From an uncultured bacterium (GTDB taxonomy: Bacteria; Planctomycetota; Planctomycetia; Pirellulales; UBA1268), in NCBI GenBank assembly GCA_937959175.1, contig CALGAS010000584.1, positions 1 to 10,563 on the forward strand: 10,563 nucleotides of DNA, given 5' to 3'. Numbering within the stretch: position 1 is the first letter of the stretch; each line of letters begins with the position of its first letter. Made by a program: the position numbers and the translations under genes. Under the pieces are notes generated by a model. The model had not been told where the DNA came from. It saw nothing but the letters and a program-made list of their open reading frames with translations, and made no database searches. Of this stretch, positions 1-7,256 are shown piece after piece.

Positions 1-36
1 GGGACTGGCTCCGAGCGAAGCGAGGTGCCTGTACCC
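1..36 (+). repeat. Imperfect hairpin repeat, copy 1
   Basis: The sequence opens with GGGACTGGCTCC and closes with GGTGCCTGTACCC around a GAA-centred middle. The arms pair imperfectly: GGG/CCC, AC/GT, GGC/GCC and CC/GG, with T-T mismatches between. A clearly related copy lies in the opposite orientation at 2609-2649. The centre reads the same backwards (GAGCGAAGCGAG, a mirror repeat), whereas the centre of copy 2 is a true inverted repeat. This looks like a short REP-type intergenic element. It may start before the window edge. I see no transposase here. Confidence 0.7.
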
Positions 37-98
37 TTTTCCAACCCGAGGATGCACGGAATACGGGTTCACGAGGGGAACCAGACCGCGGAGGTACG

Positions 99-113
99 AT
101 GAGGGTATCGTGA
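99..113 (+). promoter_or_regulatory. Possible four-codon leader ORF overlapping the cheR start
   Basis: An ATG at 99 follows a good Shine-Dalgarno GGAGG (90-94) by 4 nt and reads Met-Arg-Val-Ser-stop. Its TGA (111-113) overlaps the cheR GTG (110-112) as GTGA, a classic termination-reinitiation arrangement. The same frame is also open back to position 3. The TGA could therefore instead end a longer upstream frame, but that frame would run through the repeat and resembles nothing I know. A second SD-like GAGGG (101-105) could serve cheR directly. Confidence 0.3.
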
Positions 114-973
114 CCGAGAAGACGCTGCCGCCGCCACCCGATCCGCCGCTCACCGAGCGGGCCTATCGCTATCTCACCGGGGTGATCTACCGCCGGAGCC
201 GGATCCGGCTCGGCCCCGATCGGCGGGCCTTCATGGCCGGCCGGCTGGCGGGGCGGCTTCAGGAGCTCGGCTGCCGGAGCTTCGACGACTACTGCCGGCT
301 GCTCGAGACGCCCCCCGGCGACCGGGAGGCCGAGCGATTGATCGAACTGATCTCGACGAACCACACGCACTTCTTCCGCGAACTGGCGCACTTTGACTAC
401 CTCGCGGACAAGATCCTGCCGCAGGCCGACGAGCGGGTGCGGGCCGACGGCCGTGACCTCCAGTGCTGGTGTGCGGCCGCAGCCTCGGGTGAGGAGGCCT
501 ATTCCCTCGCGATCGTGCTGGCTGAGCACGCCCGCAACCGGCCGGGCCTCGGCTGGCAGGTCACGGCCTCCGACATTTCCCCGCGGATGCTGGCCCGCTG
601 TCAGGCGGGCATGTACGACGCCGGCCGCGTCAGGCTGCCGCGGCCGGAGTGGCTCGCTCGCTACTTTCGTCGAGGTTTTGGCGAGCGGGAGGGTGTCTAC
701 CGGGTCAAGCCCGACCTCCGGCGGCGGGTCACGACAACGCCGATCAATCTCTTTCAGGATTCGTATCCCCTGACCGCCCCCCAGGACGTGATCTTCTGCC
801 GCAACGTGATGATCTACTTCGATGAGCCCTCACGGCAGTTGCTCGTGGAGCGGCTCTTCGACCGACTGACCCCCGGTGGTCATCTGTTCGTGGGGCATGC
901 TGAAAGCCTGCTCGGCCTCCGCCATCGGTTCCGACAGGTGCGGCCGGCGGTCTACCAGCGGCCCGCCTCATGA
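110..973 (+). CDS. cheR: Chemotaxis protein methyltransferase CheR
   Basis: This cytoplasmic enzyme transfers methyl groups from S-adenosylmethionine to glutamates of chemoreceptors, counterbalancing CheB. The 287 residues have the family's usual length. An alpha-helical N-terminal domain (about 15-75) is followed by a Rossmann-like methyltransferase domain (about 85-285). Conserved motifs are STNHTHFFRE (82-91), the SAM-binding loop AAASGEEAYSLA (about 123-134), the acidic D155 in ASDIS, FCRNVMIYFD (229-238) and GHAES (262-266). The family usually has G-C-S/A-T/S-GEE in the SAM loop; here it is alanine-rich. The start is GTG at 110, preceded by GAGGG 4 nt upstream; there is no in-frame ATG nearby. 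There is no TPR extension and no C-terminal receptor-tail pentapeptide-binding extension. The stop codon overlaps the ATG of the next small frame (ATGA at 970-973), pointing to one operon with cheB. Confidence 0.95.
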   Translation: MTEKTLPPPPDPPLTERAYRYLTGVIYRRSRIRLGPDRRAFMAGRLAGRLQELGCRSFDDYCRLLETPPGDREAERLIELISTNHTHFFRELAHFDYLADKILPQADERVRADGRDLQCWCAAAASGEEAYSLAIVLAEHARNRPGLGWQVTASDISPRMLARCQAGMYDAGRVRLPRPEWLARYFRRGFGEREGVYRVKPDLRRRVTTTPINLFQDSYPLTAPQDVIFCRNVMIYFDEPSRQLLVERLFDRLTPGGHLFVGHAESLLGLRHRFRQVRPAVYQRPAS

Positions 974-1083
974 AGCTCGAACAACGGACTCCTCTGCCAC
1001 CATCCCAGACGGCCGCCGGGCTGCCGCTCACGCCCCCGATCGACATGGCCATCTCCCGCCCACCAACCCGGGACCACGATTGA
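970..1083 (+). CDS. Small proline-rich ORF coupled to cheR and cheB (hypothetical)
   Basis: This frame encodes 37 residues and fills exactly the gap between cheR and cheB. Its ATG (970-972) overlaps the cheR TGA as ATGA, and its TGA (1081-1083) overlaps the cheB ATG as TGATG. It begins MKLEQRTPLPPSQ and ends SRPPTRDHD. It has about eight prolines, no predicted membrane segment and no domain I recognise. It has no Shine-Dalgarno of its own, so it would be translated by reinitiation after cheR. Its role could be only to pass ribosomes to cheB, whose own SD is weak. It might also be a remnant of a longer gene or an accident. The precise junctions on both sides favour translation; the low complexity argues for caution. 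Confidence 0.4.
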   Translation: MKLEQRTPLPPSQTAAGLPLTPPIDMAISRPPTRDHD

Positions 1084-2132
1084 TGACCGACCGAAAGCGT
1101 CCGATCCGCGTCCTCGTCGTCGACGACTCGGCCCTGGTCCGCAAGGCGATCAACGACTGCCTCGCCCGCGATCCGGAACTCAAGGTCGTGGGGACCGCGC
1201 CCGACCCGTACGTCGCCCGTGAGAAGATAGCCCGGCTCGATCCCGACGTGATCACGCTCGACCTGGAGATGCCCCGGATGGACGGGCTCACCTTCCTGCG
1301 GATCCTGATGGAGCATCACCCGCTGCCGGTGGTGGTGGTCAGTTCGCTGGCCCAGGCCGGCTCCCAGGCGGCCCTCGATGCCGTCGATGCCGGAGCGGTC
1401 GACGTGCTGGCCAAGCCCGATGGCACGATGTCGCTGGGCGGCATCGCTGACCGGCTGGCCTGGCACGTCAAGGCTGCGGCCGCCGCCGGCCGACATCTCC
1501 GCCGACGGCCGGCAGCCATTCCGCCCCCGTCCCGCCCGATGCCGCCGACGGCCGCCCCGGGGAGCCGGCAACTGATCGTGATCGGGGCCTCGACCGGAGG
1601 AGTGGGAGCCCTCCGGCAGCTTCTCCCCGTGTTGCCGCCCGGCCTGCCGCCGATCGCGATCGTGCAGCACATCTCCGCCTCGTTCTCCAAAGCCGTGGCC
1701 GATCGGTTGGCCGAGACGTCGGCACTCGCCGTCCGGGAGGCAGGCCACGACGAGCCGCTCCTGCCGGGCGAATGCGTGATCGCTCCGGGGGGCCGCCATC
1801 TGGCCATCGAGTATCGCGGCGGCTTCCGCACCCGGCTTGTCGACTCGCCCCCGCTGCATCACTGCCGGCCGGCCGTCGATGTGCTCTTCCGTTCGGCGGC
1901 CGAGGCAGCCGGCGGCGACGCGCTCGGCGTGCTGCTGACCGGCATGGGCAGCGATGGCGCCCTGGGACTACAGGCGATTCGCGGAGCCGGAGGTCGAACC
2001 ATCGCCGAAGACGAATCGAGTTGTGTCGTCTTCGGAATGCCGCGTGCGGCGATCGACCTGGGCGTGGTCGATCGGGTCGTTCCCCTGCCCGGGATGGCCG
2101 CTGCCATCGTCGAGGCGGCCTGCCGTCGCTAG
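1083..2132 (+). CDS. cheB: Chemotaxis response regulator and glutamate methylesterase/deamidase CheB
   Basis: CheB removes methyl groups from receptor glutamates and deamidates glutamines once phosphorylated by CheA. The 349 residues match the family length. The N-terminal receiver (about 8-125) has the acidic pair D14-D15, phospho-acceptor D60 in LDLEMPRMDG, the switch serine of VVVVSS (87-88) and K111 in AKP. A linker rich in Pro, Arg and Ala (about 130-160) leads to the methylesterase domain (about 162-345). Its catalytic triad is visible: S170 in IGASTGG, H196 in VQHIS and D291 in TGMGSDGA. I place the start at ATG 1083 because the receiver begins directly after it; upstream extension in the same frame would only overlap cheR. 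The SD is poor (CCGGGACCACGATTG), consistent with translational coupling. The stop lies 6 bp from the atpC stop on the other strand. Confidence 0.95.
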   Translation: MTDRKRPIRVLVVDDSALVRKAINDCLARDPELKVVGTAPDPYVAREKIARLDPDVITLDLEMPRMDGLTFLRILMEHHPLPVVVVSSLAQAGSQAALDAVDAGAVDVLAKPDGTMSLGGIADRLAWHVKAAAAAGRHLRRRPAAIPPPSRPMPPTAAPGSRQLIVIGASTGGVGALRQLLPVLPPGLPPIAIVQHISASFSKAVADRLAETSALAVREAGHDEPLLPGECVIAPGGRHLAIEYRGGFRTRLVDSPPLHHCRPAVDVLFRSAAEAAGGDALGVLLTGMGSDGALGLQAIRGAGGRTIAEDESSCVVFGMPRAAIDLGVVDRVVPLPGMAAAIVEAACRR

Positions 2133-2140
2133 GCAGCCTC
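2112..2140. terminator. Weak hairpin across the convergent cheB and atpC stops
   Basis: GAGG (2112-2115) plus CTGCC (2120-2124) can pair with GGCAG (2132-2136) plus CCTC (2137-2140). This leaves a 4-nt bulge on one side and a 7-nt loop. The structure covers the cheB stop and reaches the atpC stop. Neither strand has a T-tract after it, so this is not a convincing intrinsic terminator. It is the only structure I see between the two convergent operons. Confidence 0.25.
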
Positions 2141-2564
2141 AGCGGGCCCGTTCGGCGATCCGCACGATCTCGCGGGCCGCCTGCTGGGCCTGGAGCTTGG
2201 CGTCGATCGCCTCGTCGCCCCGGGCCGCCTGGGACGAGATGGCGGCCAGGTCCTGCCGGGCCGTGCCAAGGTCGAGTTTCTCGGCGGGCAGAGCCCGCTG
2301 CGTGATCACCGTGACGACGTCATGGCTCACCTCGACGAAGCCCTTCTCGACGAACACGCTATGGACCGCCTCGCGGCCGTCGACCGTGGTAATCCGCACC
2401 GCCCCGGCGCCGAGCCGGCCGATGAACGGGGCATGCCCGCGGCCCACGCCCCGCTGGCCGTCCTCGAGCGGCAGCACGACGCTCCTGGCCTTCACGTCGA
2501 GGATGGTGGTCTCAGGCGTCACGATGACGCACTGAATGCCGGCGGTACGGGGAGAGTCAGCCAT
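2139..2564 (-). CDS. atpC: F1Fo ATP synthase subunit epsilon
   Basis: Epsilon sits on the central stalk with gamma, links it to the c-ring and can inhibit ATP hydrolysis. The 141 residues fit the family (usually 130-145). The N-terminal beta-sandwich (about 10-92) includes the characteristic GRGHAPFIGRLGAG stretch (41-54). The C-terminal part (about 93-141) is a charged, alanine-rich helical hairpin, so the inhibitory arm seems complete. The start is ATG 2564. No Shine-Dalgarno precedes it: the upstream bases are ACCTTCCC, the same context as at atpF. It is the last gene of the atp operon, 90 nt after atpD, and that gap contains a hairpin repeat that may lower or separate its expression. Confidence 0.95.
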   Translation of the reverse strand: MADSPRTAGIQCVIVTPETTILDVKARSVVLPLEDGQRGVGRGHAPFIGRLGAGAVRITTVDGREAVHSVFVEKGFVEVSHDVVTVITQRALPAEKLDLGTARQDLAAISSQAARGDEAIDAKLQAQQAAREIVRIAERAR

Positions 2565-2608
2565 GGGAAGGTTTCAGGGGTGTTCGCGATGCCGAAAGAA
2601 TATCCACA

Positions 2609-2649
2609 GGGGACAGGCACCTCGTGCTTCGCACGAAGAGTCAGTCCCC
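2609..2649 (-). repeat. Hairpin repeat, copy 2, between atpD and atpC
   Basis: The outer arms GGGGAC (2609-2614) and GTCCCC (2644-2649) pair over 6 bp. The inner arms TCGTGC (2622-2627) and GCACGA (2631-2636) pair over 6 bp around a TTC loop. The 7-nt segments between are partly complementary. Read on the minus strand it matches copy 1 at 1-36: GGGACTG-CTC at the start, GCGAAGC in the middle and GAGGTGCCTGT-CCC at the end. In the atp mRNA this hairpin begins 5 nt after the atpD stop and ends 44 nt before the atpC start. It may act as an mRNA 3'-end stabiliser or processing site; there is no U-tract for a terminator. Confidence 0.75.
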
Positions 2650-2654
2650 AGGGG

Positions 2655-4097
2655 TCAGGACTTGGCGGCCATCTTCTTGGCCTGTTCCTCGGCCTGCTCG
2701 ATGGGTCCGACGTACATGAAGGCCTGTTCGGGGAGGTGGTCCCACTTGCCGTCGGCGATCTCCTCGAAGGAACGGATCGTGTCGGCCAGGCTGGTGATCT
2801 CGCCCGGCTTGCCGGTGAAGACCTCGGCCACGAGGAAGGGCTGGGAGAGGAACCGCTCCATCCGACGGGCCCGATGCACGACCAACTTGTCTTCCTCGGA
2901 GAGCTCGTCAACGCCGAGGATCGCGATGATGTCCTGGAGCTCGCGGTATCGCTGCAGCGTCCGCTGCACGCGGCGGGCAATCGTGTAATGACGCTCGCCG
3001 ACATACTGCGGATCGAGGATTCGGCTCGACGAAGCGAGCGGATCGACAGCAGGATAGATGCCCTTCTCGGAAATCGACCGCTCCAGGTAGAGGAAGGCGT
3101 CGAGGTTGCCGAAGGCCGTGGCCGGGGCGGGGTCGGTCGGGTCGTCGGCAGGCACGTAGACCGCCTGCACGCTCGTGATCGCCCCCTTGGAGGTCGAGGT
3201 GATCCGCTCCTGGAGCGCGCCCATCTCGGTGGCCAGCGTCGGCTGATAGCCGACGGCGCTCGGCATCCGGCCGAGCAGGGCGCTGACCTCGCTGCCCGCC
3301 TGGGAAAAGCGGAAGATGTTGTCGACAAAGAGCAGCGTGTCGGCGCCGGTGGTGTCGCGGAAATACTCCGCCATCGTCAGGGCCGAGAGGGCGACGCGGA
3401 GCCGGGCACCCGGCGGCTCGTTCATCTGGCCGAAAACCATGCAGGTCTGCTCGATGACGCTCCGGCCGGTGTCGCCGATCTTGGCTTCCTGCATTTCGAG
3501 CCAGAGGTCGGTCCCTTCCCGGGTCCGCTCGCCGACACCCGCGAAGACGGAGTAGCCGCCGTGGGCCGAGGCGATTCGGGCGATCAGTTCGGTGAGGATG
3601 ACGGTCTTGCCGAGGCCGGCCCCGCCAAACAGCCCCGCCTTGCCGCCGCGGACGAAGGGGGTGAGGAGATCGACCACCTTGATACCGGTCTCGAAGAGTT
3701 CGGTCTTGGTGGACAGCTCCGAGACCGGCGGAGGGTCACGGTGGATCGGCCACCGCTCGTCGGTCTCGACGACCCCGCGGTTGTCGATCGGCTCGCCGAG
3801 CAGGTTGAACACCCGGCCCAGCGTGGCCTGCCCGACCGGCACGGAGACCGGCGCCCCGGTGTCGACCACCGCCTCGCCGCGGATCAGCCCGTCGGTGCTG
3901 CCGAGGGCGACGCAGCGGACCTTGCCGCCGCCGAGATGCTGCTGGACCTCGCCCACGAGATGCAACTCCACCCCCTTGCGATCGCTATCGACGCGAACGG
4001 CGTTGTAAATCGCGGGGATCGAATCCTCGGGAAACTCGACGTCGAAGGTCGAGCCGATGACCTGGGTGATGCGGCCGGTGCTGGTTGCGGTTGCCAT
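2655..4097 (-). CDS. atpD: F1Fo ATP synthase catalytic subunit beta
   Basis: Beta carries the catalytic sites of the alpha3-beta3 head on the cytoplasmic side. The 480 residues are typical. Visible are the N-terminal beta-barrel (about 5-80), the Walker A loop GGAGLGKT (158-165, with Leu where most species have Val), the catalytic glutamate E190 in GVGERTREG, and the Walker B segment LLFVDNIFRF ending at D259. The stretch YPAVDPLASSSRILDP (348-363) has Ala and Ser where DPLDSTSR is usual. The DELSEED lever motif is at 397-403. The start is ATG 4097, giving the family N-terminus MATATSTGRITQVIG. The frame stays open far upstream, but that part lies over atpG. A GAGAG lies 5 nt and an AGGAG 14 nt upstream. 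It follows atpG by 95 nt and precedes atpC by 90 nt. Confidence 0.98.
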   Translation of the reverse strand: MATATSTGRITQVIGSTFDVEFPEDSIPAIYNAVRVDSDRKGVELHLVGEVQQHLGGGKVRCVALGSTDGLIRGEAVVDTGAPVSVPVGQATLGRVFNLLGEPIDNRGVVETDERWPIHRDPPPVSELSTKTELFETGIKVVDLLTPFVRGGKAGLFGGAGLGKTVILTELIARIASAHGGYSVFAGVGERTREGTDLWLEMQEAKIGDTGRSVIEQTCMVFGQMNEPPGARLRVALSALTMAEYFRDTTGADTLLFVDNIFRFSQAGSEVSALLGRMPSAVGYQPTLATEMGALQERITSTSKGAITSVQAVYVPADDPTDPAPATAFGNLDAFLYLERSISEKGIYPAVDPLASSSRILDPQYVGERHYTIARRVQRTLQRYRELQDIIAILGVDELSEEDKLVVHRARRMERFLSQPFLVAEVFTGKPGEITSLADTIRSFEEIADGKWDHLPEQAFMYVGPIEQAEEQAKKMAAKS

Positions 4098-4192
4098 GAT
4101 GTCTCTCGGAACTCCTGCGGAACGGTTGACGGTGTCGTGCGGTTGTGTGTCGGGGTGAACGGAAAAAGGCGGGCCCGGAGGGGCGATCTCAT

Positions 4193-5068
4193 CTATTGCT
4201 TGAGAGCCTCCACGCCGCCCAGAATCTCCATGATCTCGCCGGTGATCTGTGACTGCCGGGCCCGGTTGTAGGCCCGTGAGAGGCTCTTGATCAGCCCGCC
4301 GGCGTTTTCCGTCGCCGCCTTCATGGCCACCATCCGGGCGACCTGCTCGCTGACGGCCGCGTCCAGGAAGCACTTGAACAGCCGCGACATGAAGCTCGCG
4401 GGCAGCAGCTCTTCCAAGATGCTCCTCGCCGAAGGGTAGAAGTCGTATTCGTCGCTGGCGAGCCTGCCGCTCCCCTCGGCCGCCTCGGGCGGGGCCAGCG
4501 GCAGGAGCATCTCCGTGACCGCCTCCTGCTTGGCGATTCCGTGAAACCGGGTGTAGGCGACGTCGAGCCGGTCGATCTCCCCGGCGGCATAGGCCTCCAG
4601 ATAGGCCTGTCCGATCGGAGCGACCGCGGCGTATTCGGGCTTGTCCTCGAAGGTGGTGTAGGTTTCGGCCACTTCCACGCCGCGGAATTTGAGGGCGCCG
4701 ATGCCCCGCTTGCCCGACACGGCAACGGTCGTGCCAACCTGCTCGCTCTTCCACTGGCCGAGCAGGGCCATCGCCTGCCGCACGATGTTGGAGTTGTAAC
4801 CGCCGCAGAGGCCCCGGTTGCCGGTCAAGACGAGCACCGCCGTCCGCTTCGTTGGCCGAATCTCCAGCAGCGGGTGGTCGACGTCGGCGCCGACCGCCGC
4901 GATGTTCTCAAGCATCGAGGCGAGGTGCTTCGTGTAGTCGCGGGCCGCCACGGACCGATCCATCGCCTTCTTGAACCGCGCGGTCGCGATCAACTCCATC
5001 GTGCGGGTGATCTTGCGGATGTTCCGCACCGATTTCCGCCGCCGGTCGAGTGCTCGGGCCTTGGCCAT
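4193..5068 (-). CDS. atpG: F1Fo ATP synthase subunit gamma
   Basis: Gamma is the rotating central shaft inside the alpha3-beta3 head. The 291 residues match the family. The N-terminal helix (1-55, MAKARALDRRRKSVRNI and on) and the C-terminal helix (about 225-291, ending ITGEIMEILGGVEALKQ) form the expected coiled coil. The Rossmann-like middle contains the conserved LTGNRGLCGGYNSN (81-94). The start at ATG 5068 is preceded by AAGGA with 10-nt spacing. A longer in-frame version to 5263 would overlap the end of atpA and adds only Arg/Ser-rich sequence, so I rejected it. The spacer to atpA is 31 nt and the spacer to atpD is 95 nt. Confidence 0.97.
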   Translation of the reverse strand: MAKARALDRRRKSVRNIRKITRTMELIATARFKKAMDRSVAARDYTKHLASMLENIAAVGADVDHPLLEIRPTKRTAVLVLTGNRGLCGGYNSNIVRQAMALLGQWKSEQVGTTVAVSGKRGIGALKFRGVEVAETYTTFEDKPEYAAVAPIGQAYLEAYAAGEIDRLDVAYTRFHGIAKQEAVTEMLLPLAPPEAAEGSGRLASDEYDFYPSARSILEELLPASFMSRLFKCFLDAAVSEQVARMVAMKAATENAGGLIKSLSRAYNRARQSQITGEIMEILGGVEALKQ

Positions 5069-5099
5069 CGCCGCTTTTTCCTTTCCGCTCCGCCTTCGC

Positions 5100-6650
5100 T
5101 CAGCCGCCCGCCGCGACGGGCTCGCGGCCCTCGGCCGCAACCTGGGCGTCCCGCTGCCGCTGGAACTCCGCGATCGCAGCCTCCAACTGCCGGACGGTCT
5201 CATCGTCGAGCGCCTTGGTCTCGACGATCTTCTCACGCACCTCCGGCACCTGATCGCGGACAAACGTCAGGAAGCACTTCTCCCAGTCGGCCACCTGCTC
5301 CCGCGGCACCTTGTCGAGATGCCCCCGGGTGCCGGCGTAGATGCTCATCACCTGATCGACCACTTCCATCGGGGCGTACTGTCCTTGCTTGAGCAACTCG
5401 ACCATCCGGTAGCCGCGATCGAGCTGCTGCTGCGTGGCGGCATCGAGATCGGTGCCGAGCTGGGCGAAGGCCTCGAGTTCCCGGAAGGCCGCCAGGTCGA
5501 GCCGCAGGCCGCCAGCCACCTTCTTCATCGCCTTTGTCTGGGCGGCACCGCCCACGCGAGAGACCGAGATGCCGACGTTCATGGCGGGCCGTTGACCAGC
5601 GAAGAAGAGGTCCGGCTGGAGATAGATCTGGCCGTCGGTGATGGAAATCACGTTGGTCGGGATGTAGGCCGACACCTCACCCTCGAGCGTCTCGATGATC
5701 GGCAGGCTCGTCAGTGAACCGCCCCCCTTCTCGTCGGAGAGCTTGGAGGACCGCTCGAGAAGCCGGCTATGGGCGTAGAAGACGTCGCCCGGGAAGGCCT
5801 CGCGGCCGGGGGGCCGCCGCATCAAGAGCGAGAGCTGCCGGTAGGCGGCCGCCTGCTTGGAGAGGTCGTCGTAGACGATCAGGGCGTGCTCGCCGTTGTA
5901 CATGAAGTGCTCGGCCATCGCCGTGCCCGAATAGGGAGCGATGTACTGGAGCGGGGCGGCCGTGGACGCGCCCGCCACGATCACGGTCGTGTAGTCCATC
6001 GCGCCGTACTTGCGGAGCACGTCGATCGCCACCGCCACCGACGAATCCTTCTGACCCACGGCCACATAGAAGCACTTCACGCCGGTGTGCTTCTGATTGA
6101 TGATCGCGTCGATGCCGATCGCCGTCTTGCCGGTCTTGCGGTCGCCGATGATCAGCTCCCGCTGACCGCGGCCGATCGGCGTCATCGCGTCGATCGCCTT
6201 GATGCCCGTCTGGAGCGGCTCACGAACCGGCTGCCGATCAGCCACGCCCGGGGCAAGCGTCTCGACCGGCCGCCGCAGGTCGGTGACCACCGGGCCCTTG
6301 CCGTCGAGCGGGTTGCCGAGCGGATCGAGAACCCGACCGACGACCGCGTCGCCCACGGGCACCGAGAGGAGCCGGCCGGTGCTCTTGACCTCGTCGCCCT
6401 CGGTCACCTTGAGATAGTCGCCGAGGATGATCACGCCGACCGAGTTTTCCTCGAGGTTGAAGGCCAGGCCGGTGATCCCACCCGGAAACTCGACCATCTC
6501 GCCGGCCATCACGCCGGAGAGCCCCCAAACGCGGGCGATCCCATCGCCCACTTCCAGGACGCGGCCTACCTCGCGGACGTCGATGCCCGATTCGTAGCGG
6601 TCGATCTCCTCACGCAGAAGTGAGGCGATCTCGTCCGTGTTGAATTTCAT
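5100..6650 (-). CDS. atpA: F1Fo ATP synthase subunit alpha
   Basis: Alpha forms the non-catalytic nucleotide sites and supplies the arginine finger to the beta active sites. The 516 residues are close to the usual 500-515. The N-terminus MKFNTDEIASLLREEI fits the family's helix that binds delta. The Walker A loop is GDRKTGKT (169-176), the Walker B aspartate region is LIVYDDLS (257-264), and the arginine finger is R365 in ISVSRVGG. GQKDSS (199-204) replaces the common GQKRST. The C-terminal tail (about 500-516) is Ala/Gly-rich. GGAG lies 8 nt before the ATG at 6650, inside the end of atpH; the two genes overlap by 41 bp. Confidence 0.98.
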   Translation of the reverse strand: MKFNTDEIASLLREEIDRYESGIDVREVGRVLEVGDGIARVWGLSGVMAGEMVEFPGGITGLAFNLEENSVGVIILGDYLKVTEGDEVKSTGRLLSVPVGDAVVGRVLDPLGNPLDGKGPVVTDLRRPVETLAPGVADRQPVREPLQTGIKAIDAMTPIGRGQRELIIGDRKTGKTAIGIDAIINQKHTGVKCFYVAVGQKDSSVAVAIDVLRKYGAMDYTTVIVAGASTAAPLQYIAPYSGTAMAEHFMYNGEHALIVYDDLSKQAAAYRQLSLLMRRPPGREAFPGDVFYAHSRLLERSSKLSDEKGGGSLTSLPIIETLEGEVSAYIPTNVISITDGQIYLQPDLFFAGQRPAMNVGISVSRVGGAAQTKAMKKVAGGLRLDLAAFRELEAFAQLGTDLDAATQQQLDRGYRMVELLKQGQYAPMEVVDQVMSIYAGTRGHLDKVPREQVADWEKCFLTFVRDQVPEVREKIVETKALDDETVRQLEAAIAEFQRQRDAQVAAEGREPVAAGG

Positions 6651-7245
6651 GAATGGTTCTCCGCTGCAGGTTGCCGCCGAGCCGGGCCAGGCCGGTGGCG
6701 ATTGATTGGTCGTAAATGGTGTCGCCGATCGTGACGATCAGGCCGCCGATCAACTCAGGATTGACGATGAAGGTCGGGGCAATCTTCCCGCCGGTCGCCG
6801 CCTCGACTTCGGCGACGAGCCGCTCCCGCTCGCTCTCCGGCACCGGCACGGCGGTCGTGACGGTGGCCTGCCGCCGGCCCTCGAGCTCGTTCGATAGCCG
6901 TCGCAACGCCGCGGCCACTTCGGCGACGATGCCCAGCCGACCGTGCCGGGCCAGCACGTGCAGGGCATGGGCGGTCGTCGGCTGCATCCGGCCGGCCGTG
7001 ATCCGATCGATGATCGCGTCTTTCTCTTCCAGCGGCACCCGGGGCGAGGCGAACATCGCCAGCAACTGGGGAACCTTCGGAAGGACCTCGCCGGCGAGCG
7101 CCTCAAACTCCTCCACCACCGCGGCCCGGCAGTCTTGCTTGTCGGCCGCCTCGATCACGGCCTGGGCGTAGACGCGGGCAATCCGCTCGGCGGCGATGTC
7201 GAGGCCCTGGGGCCGACTGTCGGGACTGGCTGAGGCTTCGGCCAT
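6610..7245 (-). CDS. atpH: F1Fo ATP synthase subunit delta
   Basis: Delta joins the top of the F1 head to the peripheral stalk (subunit b). The 211 residues exceed the usual 175-185. There is a roughly 15-residue N-terminal addition (MAEASASPDSRPQG) and a C-terminal tail after the conserved domain. The N-terminal six-helix domain begins near 16 (DIAAERIARVYAQAV). The C-terminal signature is NPELIGGLIVTIGDTIYDQS (162-181). The last part of the gene overlaps atpA by 41 bp, giving the tail QRRTIHEIQHGRDRLTSA. The start at ATG 7245 is 11 nt after the atpF stop and has no clear SD, so coupling to atpF is likely. Confidence 0.95.
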   Translation of the reverse strand: MAEASASPDSRPQGLDIAAERIARVYAQAVIEAADKQDCRAAVVEEFEALAGEVLPKVPQLLAMFASPRVPLEEKDAIIDRITAGRMQPTTAHALHVLARHGRLGIVAEVAAALRRLSNELEGRRQATVTTAVPVPESERERLVAEVEAATGGKIAPTFIVNPELIGGLIVTIGDTIYDQSIATGLARLGGNLQRRTIHEIQHGRDRLTSA

Positions 7246-7256
7246 CGAGGAAATCT

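Noticed and set aside
744..1862. A 372-codon minus-strand frame opposite cheR and cheB
   Set aside because: It is antisense to motifs of CheR and CheB that are clearly real, and its Arg/Gly-rich peptide resembles no protein I know.
4160..4185. A possible terminator between atpG and atpD (CGGGCCCG followed by TTTTT on the minus strand)
   Set aside because: CGGGCCCG is a palindrome with no loop, so no stable RNA hairpin precedes the T-run.
2322..4271. A 649-codon open frame on the plus strand opposite atpD and atpC
   Set aside because: It mirrors the well-supported beta and epsilon genes. Long antisense frames are common in GC-rich DNA with strong codon bias, and the peptide shows no recognisable domain.
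4098..4754. An upstream extension of the atpD frame
   Set aside because: It lies over atpG, and the beta family N-terminus begins at the ATG at 4097.
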